Source of the DNA: Affinirhizobium straminoryzae
Lineage (GTDB): Bacteria > Pseudomonadota > Alphaproteobacteria > Rhizobiales > Rhizobiaceae
Direction: 5' to 3'
Assembly (NCBI RefSeq): GCF_007004135.1
Contig: NZ_VJMG01000009.1
Location: 1 to 64,000 of the forward strand
DNA: 64,000 nucleotides
The notes under the pieces are model-generated. The model was not told where the DNA came from, did no database searches, and was given only the letters and a program-made list of their open reading frames with translations. Of this stretch, positions 18,502-29,943 are shown one piece after another. The position numbers and the translations under genes were made by a program. Each line of letters opens with the position of its first letter. Position 1 is the stretch's first letter.

Positions 18502-18998
18502 GCATCTTCGCTGCAGACATTCTCGACCAGGCCAAAGCCATCATCCGGCACTATGCCGCGCTGGGCCAACGGATCGCCACCGCCGAATCCTGCACCGGCG
18601 GCATGATTGCCGGCGCACTGACCGAAATATCCGGTTCGTCGGCCGTCGTCGATCGCGGCTTCGTCACCTACAGCAACGCGGCGAAGATGGACCTTGTGGG
18701 CGTCACGCCCGCCACGCTGGACCGCTTCGGCGCCGTGTCGCGGGAAACCGCGCTGCAGATGGCCCGCGGCGCGCTGTTTCGCTCGCTGGCCGACAGCGCC
18801 GTCGCCGTCACCGGCATTGCGGGACCGGGGGGCGGTTCGGCGGAAAAGCCGGTCGGGCTCGTGCATCTGGCTGCGATGAGCAGGAAGGGCACCCTCCTGC
18901 ATCGGGAGATGCGCTACGGCGATCTCGGGCGCGACGGCATCCGCACCGCCACCATCCGCACCGCACTGGAGATGCTGGCGGAGCTTGTTCAGGCGTAA
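18498..18998 (+). CDS. pncC: CinA C-terminal domain amidase (PncC type)
   Basis: A 166-residue stand-alone CinA-C domain, the nicotinamide-nucleotide amidase fold that deamidates NMN for NAD recycling. Diagnostic motifs are TAESCTGG with the active-site Ser (about residue 31), [16 protein letters not shown] and [11 protein letters not shown]. It starts at ATG 18498, overlapping the ispDF stop by 4 bp, and its 3' end overlaps the convergent ratA by 10 bp. Enzymatic function is inferred from the family. Confidence 0.92.
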   Translation: MSIFAADILDQAKAIIRHYAALGQRIATAESCTGGMIAGALTEISGSSAVVDRGFVTYSNAAKMDLVGVTPATLDRFGAVSRETALQMARGALFRSLADSAVAVTGIAGPGGGSAEKPVGLVHLAAMSRKGTLLHREMRYGDLGRDGIRTATIRTALEMLAELVQA

Positions 18999-19432
18999 AT
19001 CTTGTCGGCTCTGGCCTCGAACGCCTCCGCGAACATGCGGAACGCCCGGTCGAACATCGAGCCCATCACGGCGCCGAGGATGCGGCTCTTGAACTCGTAA
19101 TCGATGAAGAAATTCACAACGCATCCTTCCGGGGCGGGTGAAAAGGTCCAGCGATTGTCGAGATACTTGAACGGGCCCTCGATATATTTGACGTCGATGG
19201 TCAGTTCGGCCGGATTGAGCAGGACCTGCGTGGTGAAGGTCTCGCGGATCGCCTTGTAGCCCACAGTCATATCGGCAATCAGCAGTGTCTTGCCATCCCG
19301 CTCCTTGCGCGAGCGTACCGTGAGCCCGTCGCAGAGCGGCAGGAACTGCGGATATTTTTCCACATCCGCCACCAGGGCGAACATGTTTTCCGGCGAATGG
19401 CGGACGGGGCGGTGATTTTCGAACTTTGGCAT
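18989..19432 (-). CDS. RatA/Coq10-type START-like protein
   Basis: A 147-residue polyketide cyclase/START-like protein. The HSPENMFALVADVEKYPQFLPLCDGL stretch (split across residues 12-37) and the C-terminal FEARADKIY are typical of RatA/Coq10 proteins, which bind ubiquinone or hydrophobic ligands and in eukaryotes help coenzyme Q function. In E. coli RatA was also described as affecting ribosome association. Here the location near lipA is conserved in rhizobia. No signal peptide is visible. It is convergent with pncC. Confidence 0.88.
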   Translation of the reverse strand: MPKFENHRPVRHSPENMFALVADVEKYPQFLPLCDGLTVRSRKERDGKTLLIADMTVGYKAIRETFTTQVLLNPAELTIDVKYIEGPFKYLDNRWTFSPAPEGCVVNFFIDYEFKSRILGAVMGSMFDRAFRMFAEAFEARADKIYA

Positions 19433-19600
19433 GGACGTGAGCTAATGGCAGGTCGGTGGCTTGGCAAGTGACAGGTGGTCGCGGCCGAGGCAAGGTCGTA
19501 ACACGCACAGACCTAATGCGAAATTAACCTTTATCCCCAAGAATTGTGCCACACAAACCTCTGATTTACCGATCATCACGCAGTTGCGCGTAAAAGCAGT

Positions 19601-19807
19601 ATGCAGAACAGCCCTGACAAGAGCCCCACAGACAGGACAATGGACGATTTTACCCAGATCATGCGACTGCTGGAATCAACACGGCAACTTGCGGACATGA
19701 ACCAGCTGCCCATGCTGGTCTATCTCGTGGAAATGGCAAAGGCGGAGGCCCGCAGCCACCGTTTTGAGCTACGGGAAAGAAAGCGAGGCCAGGCAATCCC
19801 CAAATAG
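19601..19807 (+). CDS. Small hypothetical protein
   Basis: A 68-residue frame, mostly helical and charged at its C-terminus (MAKAEARSHRFELRERKRG). An internal ATG at 19640 (MDDFTQIMRLLEST) follows an AGGA closely and may be the real start, giving 55 residues. It ends 11 bp before the convergent lipA end and stands alone. I do not recognise a family. The regular amphipathic pattern and isolation from any overlapping gene on the other strand favour a real gene. Confidence 0.5.
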   Translation: MQNSPDKSPTDRTMDDFTQIMRLLESTRQLADMNQLPMLVYLVEMAKAEARSHRFELRERKRGQAIPK

Positions 19808-19818
19808 GGGGCCGAGGC

Positions 19819-20796
19819 TTACTCGGCTGTAGCGAGAAGCTTCTTCTCGCGGGCGGCCTTCAGACGGGCGAAATCATCGCCGGCGTGATGCGAAGAGCGG
19901 GTGAGCGGGCTGGACGACACCATCAGGAAACCCTTGGTGTAGGCCACCGTCTCGTAGGACTTGAACTCCTCCGGCGTCACGAACTTTTCCACCTTGTGGT
20001 GCTTGCGCGTCGGCTGGAGGTACTGGCCGATGGTCAGGAAGTCGACGTCGGCGGTGCGCAGGTCATCCATCAGCTGAAGCACTTCGTTGCGCTCCTCGCC
20101 GAGGCCGACCATGATGCCGGACTTGGTGAACATGGTCGGATCCAGTTCCTTCACCCGCTGCAGCAGGCGGATGGAGTGGAAATAGCGGGCGCCGGGGCGA
20201 ACCGTGAGATAGTTGCCGGCCACCGTTTCCATGTTGTGGTTGAAGACGTCCGGCTTGGCAGCCACGACACGCTCCAGCGCGCCCGGCTTCTTCAAAAAGT
20301 CCGGCGTCAGGATCTCGATCGTCGTTGCGGGCGAGGCGGCACGGATCGCCCAGATCACCTTCTCGAAATGCTCGGCGCCACCATCGTCCAGATCGTCACG
20401 GTCGACGGAGGTGATCACGACGTGGCTCAAGCCCATCTGGCGCACGGCCTTGGCAACGTTTTCAGGCTCGTCCTGGTCAAGCGCATTGGGCTTTCCGGTC
20501 GCCACGTTGCAGAAGGCGCAGGCGCGGGTACAGATCTCGCCCATGATCATGAAGGTCGCGTGCTTCTTGTCCCAGCACTCGCCGATGTTCGGGCAACCCG
20601 CTTCCTCGCAGACGGTGACCAGCTTGTGGCTGCGCACCAGCTCGCGCGTTTCCTGGTATCCCTTCGAGGTCGGCGCCTTGACGCGGATCCATTCCGGTTT
20701 GCGCATCACTTCCGTATCGGGACGATGCGCCTTTTCCGGATGCCGGACGCGCTTTGAATCGTCCGGGGACGACATCCGATCGAGGATTGTGACCAT
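19819..20796 (-). CDS. lipA: Lipoyl synthase
   Basis: A 325-residue radical-SAM enzyme that inserts two sulfurs into octanoyl groups on lipoyl domains. The auxiliary cluster motif [12 protein letters not shown] (about residues 62-74) and the radical-SAM motif CTRACAFC (about 89-96) are intact. The substrate proteins, PdhB and PdhC, are encoded 4-7 kb upstream in the same direction. The GlsB-like gene precedes it by 36 bp. Confidence 0.97.
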   Translation of the reverse strand: MVTILDRMSSPDDSKRVRHPEKAHRPDTEVMRKPEWIRVKAPTSKGYQETRELVRSHKLVTVCEEAGCPNIGECWDKKHATFMIMGEICTRACAFCNVATGKPNALDQDEPENVAKAVRQMGLSHVVITSVDRDDLDDGGAEHFEKVIWAIRAASPATTIEILTPDFLKKPGALERVVAAKPDVFNHNMETVAGNYLTVRPGARYFHSIRLLQRVKELDPTMFTKSGIMVGLGEERNEVLQLMDDLRTADVDFLTIGQYLQPTRKHHKVEKFVTPEEFKSYETVAYTKGFLMVSSSPLTRSSHHAGDDFARLKAAREKKLLATAE

Positions 20797-20832
20797 GACT
20801 AACCTGCTTTCAAGCCGCCTTCAGCCGGCGGA

Positions 20833-21081
20833 TTAGCGTCTTACGAGTTTGGCGACAAATAACAGAGCACAGGCGCCGAGGAAACCGCTGACAAGACCGC
20901 CCCAGGCACCGGGTTCCACCCAGATGCCGGCGCGCTCCAGAACGGCAGTGGCGATCGCTGCACCCACGACGCCGATGACGATGTTCATGAAGACGCCGAA
21001 GCGCAGATCCATCAACATGCCCGCCAGCCAGCCTGCAAGACCGCCGACGATGATGGTGCCAAAGAAACCCAAACCTTCCAT
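20833..21081 (-). CDS. GlsB/YeaQ/YmgE family membrane protein
   Basis: An 82-residue protein with three hydrophobic segments and the family signature GGLAGWLAGML. The family is sometimes called transglycosylase-associated, but no enzymatic activity is established. ATG 21081 is chosen because AGGA lies 5 nt upstream; an ATG at 21105 adds eight residues without a binding site. It stands between lpdA and lipA. Confidence 0.85.
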   Translation of the reverse strand: MEGLGFFGTIIVGGLAGWLAGMLMDLRFGVFMNIVIGVVGAAIATAVLERAGIWVEPGAWGGLVSGFLGACALLFVAKLVRR

Positions 21082-21187
21082 GACCGTCCTTCCGTTTTCG
21101 GACACTCATATGGTCCCGACGAGGGCGAAGCGCAATGCGACATGAGCGGCTTTCGCCGGCGCCACGTTGCGGCAGCCTCCCTCACCC

Positions 21188-21223
21188 GGCCCTTCGGGCC
21201 TCCTTCTCCCCGAGAGGAGAAGG
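21188..21223. repeat. REP-like tandem palindromes
   Basis: Two consecutive hairpins: GGCCC-TTC-GGGCC (21188-21200) and CCTTCTCC-loop-GGAGAAGG (21202-21223). The pair continues into a C-rich stretch near 21280-21300 (CTCCCCCTCCCACCCC) that resembles a degenerate third unit. This arrangement resembles repeated palindromic elements scattered between genes of rhizobial chromosomes. It sits 94 bp beyond the lpdA stop. Confidence 0.55.
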
Positions 21224-21316
21224 GACATCGTTGCGGCCTCTCGTCCAGCCTGCGTATCGCCAGCCGGCAAGAGAGCTCCCCCTCCCACCCCACAGCGGGA
21301 AAGGGATGTCACCAGA

Positions 21317-22762
21317 TCAGGCGTTCAGCACCTTGCCATAGGCGTCGAGCACGCTTTCCTTCATCATTTCCGAGAGCGTCGGATGCGGGAAGATGGTGTG
21401 CATCAACTCCTCTTCCGTCGTCTCCAGGTTCATGGCGACGACGAAACCCTGGATGAGTTCGGTCACTTCCGCACCGACCATGTGGGCGCCGATCAGTTCG
21501 CCGGTCTTCTTGTCGAAGATGGTCTTGATCATGCCCTGGTCCTCGCCGAGCGCGATCGCCTTGCCGTTGGCAGCAAAGGAATAACGACCGACTCGGATGT
21601 CACGGCCCTCGGCCTTCGCCTTGGCTTCCGTCAGACCGACCGAGGCGACCTGCGGGTTGCAATAGGTGCAGCCCGGAATCTTTGCCTTGTCCATCGGATG
21701 GACGCCCGGCACGCCGGCGATCTTCTCGATGCAGATGACACCCTCGTGCTCGGCCTTGTGGGCGAGCATCGGCGGGCCGGCAACGTCGCCGATGGCGTAG
21801 AGGCCCGGCACGTTCGTCTTGCCGTAGCCATCGATGACAATGCAGCCGCGATCGGTCTTCACGCCGAGCGCTTCGAGACCGAGGTTCTCGATATTGCCCT
21901 GCACGCCGACGGCCGAGATCAGGCGGTCAGCGGTGATCGTCTGAACCTTCCCGTCCTTTGTCTCGACATGGGCGGTGATGGCGTTGGCACCCTTCTCGAC
22001 CTTCGACACCTTGGCTTCGGTGATGATCTTCAGGCCACGCTTTTCCAGTTGCTTGCGGGCGAAGGTGGAGATTTCCACGTCCTCGACCGGCATGATGTTC
22101 GGCATCAGTTCGACAACGGTGACGTCAACGCCCATGGAGCGATAGAAGGAGGCGAACTCGATGCCGATCGCGCCCGAGCCCATGACCACCAGCGACTTCG
22201 GCATGAAATCCGGCTTCATCGCCTCGAAATAGGTCCAGATCAGCTTGCCATCCGGCTCGATGCCGGGGAGCGCGCGCGGACGCGCGCCGGTTGCGACGAT
22301 GATGTGCTTGGCCGTGTAGGTGCCCTCGCCCAGCACGCCCTTCGGAACCGGGTTCTGCGGCTGCACCGCCGGCTTCGACGGCGCACCGACGACGATCTCG
22401 CCGGGCTTGGTGAGCTTGGCTTCACCCCAGATCACGTCGATCTTGTTCTTCTTCATCAGGAAGGCGACGCCACCGTTGAGGCGGGCCGAAACGCCACGCG
22501 AACGGGCAACCACATCCTTGACATCAGCCGTCATGGTGCCGTTCAGCGTCAGGCCATAGGCCTTGGCATGGTTGGCGTGATCGAGGATTTCGGCCGAGCG
22601 CAGCAGCGCCTTGGTCGGGATGCAGCCCCAGTTCAGGCAGATGCCGCCGAGATGCTCGCGCTCCACGATGGCGGTCTTGAGGCCAAGCTGGGCGGCACGG
22701 ATGGCGGTTACATACCCGCCGGGGCCGGAACCGATGATGATGACGTCGTAGGATTGAGCCAT
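21317..22762 (-). CDS. lpdA: Dihydrolipoyl dehydrogenase (E3)
   Basis: A 481-residue flavoprotein that reoxidises dihydrolipoyl groups of the pyruvate dehydrogenase complex with NAD. The FAD-binding motif GSGPGGYVTA, the redox disulfide in GGICLNWGCIPTKALL (C-x4-C), the NAD-site GSGAIGIEFASFY and the C-terminal dimer-interface His-Glu (HPTLSE) are all present. ATG 22762 has AAGGAG 11 nt upstream; an in-frame GTG at 22774 overlaps that site and is unlikely. It follows pdhA-B-C in the same direction, separated by two small genes. Confidence 0.96.
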   Translation of the reverse strand: MAQSYDVIIIGSGPGGYVTAIRAAQLGLKTAIVEREHLGGICLNWGCIPTKALLRSAEILDHANHAKAYGLTLNGTMTADVKDVVARSRGVSARLNGGVAFLMKKNKIDVIWGEAKLTKPGEIVVGAPSKPAVQPQNPVPKGVLGEGTYTAKHIIVATGARPRALPGIEPDGKLIWTYFEAMKPDFMPKSLVVMGSGAIGIEFASFYRSMGVDVTVVELMPNIMPVEDVEISTFARKQLEKRGLKIITEAKVSKVEKGANAITAHVETKDGKVQTITADRLISAVGVQGNIENLGLEALGVKTDRGCIVIDGYGKTNVPGLYAIGDVAGPPMLAHKAEHEGVICIEKIAGVPGVHPMDKAKIPGCTYCNPQVASVGLTEAKAKAEGRDIRVGRYSFAANGKAIALGEDQGMIKTIFDKKTGELIGAHMVGAEVTELIQGFVVAMNLETTEEELMHTIFPHPTLSEMMKESVLDAYGKVLNA

Positions 22763-22851
22763 GGGCGCTTCCACTCCTTCAAGAATGTGTCGAACCGGCG
22801 CGGAGCCGTCTTCTGTCGTTCTTCTCGGGAGTGGAAGCGGCGGCGGAACCT

Positions 22852-23118
22852 CTAGACTTCGGCCTCCTCGGCCAGCGGTTCCGCCCGCATCAACATCCCG
22901 TGTATTTCATCCTTCAGGGCCAGGCGCTCCTTGCGCATGCCCGCCATGCGGACGTCATCGCAGGGTTCCAGATCCGTTTCGGCGCGGTGGATGCGATGAT
23001 TGATGTCCTCGTATGCGGTTGCGATCCGGTGAAAGTGGCCATCCGTTTCACGCAGGTGGCGCATCTTCACAAGATGCTCCGGAAATTCCTCCGCGAGATG
23101 GTGTGGGGTATTCGACAT
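22852..23118 (-). CDS. YdcH family protein (DUF465)
   Basis: An 88-residue helical protein with the YdcH pattern: an N-terminal HLAEEFPEH, then the HFHRIATAYEDINHRIHRAE helix pair, and a terminal segment KDEIHGML. The function is unknown; members are small coiled-coil proteins common in proteobacteria. It lies between the GDSL hydrolase and lpdA genes. Confidence 0.8.
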   Translation of the reverse strand: MSNTPHHLAEEFPEHLVKMRHLRETDGHFHRIATAYEDINHRIHRAETDLEPCDDVRMAGMRKERLALKDEIHGMLMRAEPLAEEAEV

Positions 23119-23208
23119 GACCGTCCCTCCGTCTTCGTGACTTCGACTGTCATGCTACTCTCACCGTCTGCGTGTCCTCCTTGACCCTGATCAAACTTCT
23201 GCGCAGCC

Positions 23209-23847
23209 TCACAGGCCGAGCATCATCCGCACCACCGGCTCGATGCCGCGGCCGATGGCGCGCGTGTTGTCCGCATCGAGGTGAATGCCGTCGAGCGGCG
23301 TGGTGCTTGCGACGGAGCCAGCATCAAAGAAGCCGCAGCCCAGTTCGTCAGCCGCGTCGCGATACATGCTGGCGAGCATCGCCCCCTCGTCGATCGCCTG
23401 ATTGAACTGCGCGCCGAAAAGGGCATCCGCCGTCTCGCAGATCGACGGCGGCGAGACAATCAGCACGTCCGGCGTCTCGAAATCAAAACCCCAGTCGTGA
23501 TGCTGCACCAGCTTCACCAGCCGCTTGACGCCATTCGTCGCACCGATCGCCGTGCCCTGGATTCCGCGCTTCAGATCGTTGGTACCCAGCATGATGATGA
23601 CGAGATCGAGGGGCTTGTGCGTCGCCAGCAGGCTCGGCAGAAGTTTTACCCCGTTGCGCTCGCCATCGCCGAGATGATCGTCATAGGCGGTGGTCCGGCC
23701 GTTCAGCCCTTCGGCGATGACCCGCACTCCATGCCCCAGCGCCTTCTGCAGAACACTCGTCCAGCGATCCTCGTAGGCGTGGCGGTTGCGTGACACCGGG
23801 TCATAGCCCCAGGTCAGACTGTCGCCATAGGCAAGAACGGTTTTCAT
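23209..23847 (-). CDS. SGNH/GDSL-family hydrolase (arylesterase-like)
   Basis: A 212-residue serine esterase. Block I GDSLTWGY contains the catalytic Ser (residue 9), block III is GTNDLK, and block V is DGIHLDADN with the catalytic Asp-His. No signal peptide is seen. It resembles the arylesterase group active on small acetyl or aryl esters; the natural substrate is unknown. ATG 23847 has GGAGG 6 nt upstream, so the 16-residue longer frame is rejected. It lies 62 bp after pdhC. Confidence 0.9.
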   Translation of the reverse strand: MKTVLAYGDSLTWGYDPVSRNRHAYEDRWTSVLQKALGHGVRVIAEGLNGRTTAYDDHLGDGERNGVKLLPSLLATHKPLDLVIIMLGTNDLKRGIQGTAIGATNGVKRLVKLVQHHDWGFDFETPDVLIVSPPSICETADALFGAQFNQAIDEGAMLASMYRDAADELGCGFFDAGSVASTTPLDGIHLDADNTRAIGRGIEPVVRMMLGL

Positions 23848-23909
23848 CGGCAGCCTCCCTCCCGGAGAAAGACGTGGAGAGGTAGCACTAGCCACCTCTC
23901 CTCATCTCG

Positions 23910-25253
23910 TCACACCAGCATGCCCATCGGGTTTTCGATGTAGCGCTTGAAGGCGCCGAGCAGTTCGGCTCCCAGCGCGCCATCGACAGCGCGGTGATCG
24001 GTCGAGAGCGTGACGGTCATGACATTGGCGATCTTCATCTCGCCCTTTTTCACGACCACGCGCTCCTCGCCGGCACCGACGGCCAGAATGGTGGCATGCG
24101 GCGGATTGACCACGGCGGCAAAGTTCTTGACGCCCATCATGCCCATGTTGGACACGGCCGTCGTGCCGCCCTGATACTCTTCCGGCTTCAGCTTGCGTTC
24201 CTTGGCGCGCTTGCCATAGTCCTTCATCTCGTTGGAGATGGCCGCCAGGCTCTTCGTCTCGGCCTTGCGGATGATCGGCGTGATCAGGCCGCCCGGGATC
24301 GATACGGCAACGCCGACATCGGAATGCTTGTGCTTGACCATGGCGCTGTCGGTCCAGGAGACGTTGGCATCCGGAACATCGCGGAGCGCGAGCGCCAGAG
24401 CCTTGATCACCATGTCGTTGACCGACAGCTTGTAGGCCGGCTTGCCATCCTTTTCAGGGGAAGCGGCATTGAGCTGGGCACGCAGGGCCAGCAGCGCATC
24501 CAGCTCGCAATCCACGGACACGTAGAAATGCGGGATGGTCTGCTTGCTTTCCTGCAGGCGCTTGGCAATCGTCTTGCGCATGCCGTCATGCGGCACGAGT
24601 TCGTAGGAACCCTGCTCGAACAGCTTGAGGACGGCCTCGTCCGACGGACCCTTGGCAAGCGCCGGTGCCGGTGCGGCAGCAGGGGCCGGTGCGGCAGCCA
24701 CGGGTGCGGCCTTTGCCGAACCGCCCGCCACGGCCTTCTCGACATCCGACTTCACGACACGGCCCTTCGGACCGGAGCCCGATACCTTGGCAATGTCGAT
24801 GCCGGCTTCCTTCGCCACGCGACGGGCAAGCGGCGAGGAGAAGACGCGGTCGCCATTGGTCGCAGCCGGAGCCGGTTGAGCGGCAGGCGCGCCAGCCGGT
24901 GCAGCGGACGCGGCAGGCGCGGCCTCCGCCTTGGCCGGAGCCGGTGCAGCGTCCGCCTTCGGCGCCGGTGCGGCCGAACCGCCGCCGGCGGCAGCGGCCG
25001 CCACATCCTCGCCATCGGCGGCGAGGATCGCGATCAGCGCGTTGACCTTGACGGCCTCGGTGCCGGCGGGAACGACGATCTTGGCAACGACGCCTTCATC
25101 GACGGCTTCCACTTCCATCGTGGCCTTGTCGGTCTCGATCTCGGCGATCACATCGCCGGACTTGACCGTGTCGCCTTCCTTGACGAGCCACTTGGCGAGA
25201 TTGCCCTCTTCCATCGTGGGAGAGAGGGCGGGCATGGTGATGTTGATCGGCAT
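23910..25253 (-). CDS. pdhC: Pyruvate dehydrogenase E2, dihydrolipoyl acetyltransferase
   Basis: A 447-residue core subunit of the pyruvate dehydrogenase complex that moves acetyl groups to CoA. It has one N-terminal lipoyl domain with Lys43 in ETDKATME, an Ala/Pro-rich linker, a peripheral subunit-binding domain ([20 protein letters not shown]), a second Ala-rich linker, and the catalytic domain with the His-Asp motif [14 protein letters not shown]. The lipoyl domain is very similar to the one on PdhB, encoded 15 bp upstream. Confidence 0.97.
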   Translation of the reverse strand: MPINITMPALSPTMEEGNLAKWLVKEGDTVKSGDVIAEIETDKATMEVEAVDEGVVAKIVVPAGTEAVKVNALIAILAADGEDVAAAAAGGGSAAPAPKADAAPAPAKAEAAPAASAAPAGAPAAQPAPAATNGDRVFSSPLARRVAKEAGIDIAKVSGSGPKGRVVKSDVEKAVAGGSAKAAPVAAAPAPAAAPAPALAKGPSDEAVLKLFEQGSYELVPHDGMRKTIAKRLQESKQTIPHFYVSVDCELDALLALRAQLNAASPEKDGKPAYKLSVNDMVIKALALALRDVPDANVSWTDSAMVKHKHSDVGVAVSIPGGLITPIIRKAETKSLAAISNEMKDYGKRAKERKLKPEEYQGGTTAVSNMGMMGVKNFAAVVNPPHATILAVGAGEERVVVKKGEMKIANVMTVTLSTDHRAVDGALGAELLGAFKRYIENPMGMLV

Positions 25254-25268
25254 GAGCCTGCCCTCCCG

Positions 25269-26690
<1,422 letters not shown>

Positions 26691-26705
26691 GGGTTCCCTC
26701 CCCGA

Positions 26706-27746
26706 TTAAAGCAGAATGTCGGTGTAGAGCTCGGACACATCCGGCTCCGGATCGTTCTGGGCGAAATCGGCGCTGTCGGCCACGATGTCACGGACATCCT
26801 TGTCGATGGCCTTCAGTTCGTCTTCCGAGGCCCAGCCCTTTTCCACCAGACGCAGACGCACCTGCTCGATCGGGTCATGTTCGGAGCGCATCTTCTGCAC
26901 TTCATCCTTGGAGCGATACTTCGCCGGGTCGGACATCGAGTGACCACGATAGCGATAGGTCAGCATTTCCAGAATGATCGGGCCCTTGCCGGAACGGCAA
27001 TGCTCGACAGCCTCGTCGGCTGCCGCCTTGACGGCGCGCACGTCCATGCCATCCACCTGGATGCCGGGAATACCGAAGGAGGCGCCGCGCTGCGAGAAAT
27101 CCGTCTGGGCGGAGGCGCGCGAAACGGCCGTGCCCATGGCGTAGCGGTTGTTCTCGATCACGTAGATGACCGGAAGCTTCCACAGCTGTGCCATGTTGAA
27201 GCTTTCATAGACCTGGCCCTGGTTTGCGGCGCCATCGCCGAAATAGGCAAGCGAGACATTGTCGTTGCCGCGATACTTGTTGGCAAAACCGAGACCGGTG
27301 CCGAGCGAAACCTGCGCACCGACGATGCCGTGACCGCCGTAGAAGTTCTTTTCCTTGGAGAACATGTGCATCGAGCCGCCCTTCCCCTTGGAAAGACCGC
27401 CGCGACGACCGGTGAGTTCCGCCATGACGCCGCGCGCGCTCATGCCGCAAGCCAGCATGTGACCGTGGTCACGATAACCGGTAATGACCTGATCGCCTTC
27501 CTTCAACGCCATCTGCATGCCGACGACGACAGCTTCCTGGCCGATGTAAAGGTGACAGAAACCGCCGATGAAACCCATGCCATAGAGCTGGCCGGCCTTT
27601 TCCTCGAAACGGCGGATGAGAAGCATCTCGCGATAGGCCTTGAGTTCCTCGGCCTTATCGAATTCAGCGATAGCTCCACCATTGGATTTTGCAGGCTTCG
27701 CTGCCGTCTTGCGACCGGCGGCGGACGCGACTTGCTTCGGCGCCAT
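26706..27746 (-). CDS. pdhA: Pyruvate dehydrogenase E1 alpha
   Basis: A 346-residue thiamine-diphosphate subunit that decarboxylates pyruvate. The ThDP/Mg motif GDGAANQG...N is present (about residue 170-200), as is the phosphorylation-loop-like RYRGHSMSDP. An Ala/Lys-rich N-terminal extension of about 20 residues precedes the conserved domain. ATG 27746 has GGGAGG six nt upstream. It is the first gene of the pdhA-pdhB-pdhC operon; the 145-bp gap to ftsB must hold the promoter, though no sure -35/-10 could be assigned. Confidence 0.97.
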   Translation of the reverse strand: MAPKQVASAAGRKTAAKPAKSNGGAIAEFDKAEELKAYREMLLIRRFEEKAGQLYGMGFIGGFCHLYIGQEAVVVGMQMALKEGDQVITGYRDHGHMLACGMSARGVMAELTGRRGGLSKGKGGSMHMFSKEKNFYGGHGIVGAQVSLGTGLGFANKYRGNDNVSLAYFGDGAANQGQVYESFNMAQLWKLPVIYVIENNRYAMGTAVSRASAQTDFSQRGASFGIPGIQVDGMDVRAVKAAADEAVEHCRSGKGPIILEMLTYRYRGHSMSDPAKYRSKDEVQKMRSEHDPIEQVRLRLVEKGWASEDELKAIDKDVRDIVADSADFAQNDPEPDVSELYTDILL

Positions 27747-27891
27747 TCATAACCTCCCTGCGTGTTTGATTGGTTATGCGTACCATAGGCAAGAATGTTC
27801 GCCCCAGCAATGCCATAAATGCATGGCTCACATGATAATCAAAGCCATGAAATTTCAGGGAAAAAGCTGAATTAACTGGAATTCGGTTAAT

Positions 27892-28209
27892 TTAGAAATA
27901 GTTGTTGAAGATCACGATCTCATCGCCGCGCGACACATTCAACTGATAGCGCGCCGTCTCGTCCAGCATGTCCTTTTCCAGCGAACCGTCGCTCAGCAAC
28001 TGCACCTGACGCTCCAGCGCCTGACGCTTCTGAACCAATTTGGCCAGTTGCGCTGCCCGTTCAAGGCGCATGCGTTCGAATTTCTCGGTCGCGATCAGGC
28101 CAAGATCGCCGTGAACGGAATGATAGCCGAAATAGGAAAGGAAGGCGGCGGTGATCGCCGGAAGGATCAGTCGACCCAGTTTCCGTTCTTTGTGATGCCT
28201 CGTCCACAT
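27892..28209 (-). CDS. ftsB: FtsB/DivIC-type septum protein
   Basis: A 105-residue bitopic membrane protein of the division complex. After a basic N-terminus (MWTRHHKERK) comes one transmembrane helix (LILPAITAAFLSYFGYHSV) and a coiled coil (about residues 45-80) ending in the conserved DETARYQLNVSRGDEIVI. ATG 28209 is preferred; ATG 28233 would add eight residues but lacks a ribosome binding site. It lies between eno and pdhA, the usual alphaproteobacterial position. Confidence 0.9.
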   Translation of the reverse strand: MWTRHHKERKLGRLILPAITAAFLSYFGYHSVHGDLGLIATEKFERMRLERAAQLAKLVQKRQALERQVQLLSDGSLEKDMLDETARYQLNVSRGDEIVIFNNYF

Positions 28210-28300
28210 GCGAGATTTTGCCCTGAAACGCATTACGTTCTGTCAGATTGGCAGAAGTTGATTAAACAATCGTTGACCATCTTTATCGCCACGGCCCGGC

Positions 28301-28336
28301 AAAAGAAAAAGGGCGGAACCGTTTTCGGCACCGCCC
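28301..28336 (-). terminator. Rho-independent terminator of eno
   Basis: On the leftward strand an 11-nt arm (28326-28336, GGGCGGTGCCG) and its partner (28311-28321, CGGTTCCGCCC) pair with one mismatch around an AAAA loop, followed directly by TTTTTCTTTT. It lies 31 bp past the eno stop codon and is a strong intrinsic terminator. Confidence 0.85.
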
Positions 28337-28366
28337 CTTGTTTTCTGTTTCGTTGTCGAAGGCCGA

Positions 28367-29943
<1,577 letters not shown>

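Noticed and set aside
18900..19508. Alternative leftward frame of 341 codons covering pncC
   Set aside because: The overlapping ratA and pncC genes each show clear family motifs; this frame does not.
21170..21316. Possible CRISPR-like repeat stretch
   Set aside because: The units are short palindromes without equal spacers or identical repeats.
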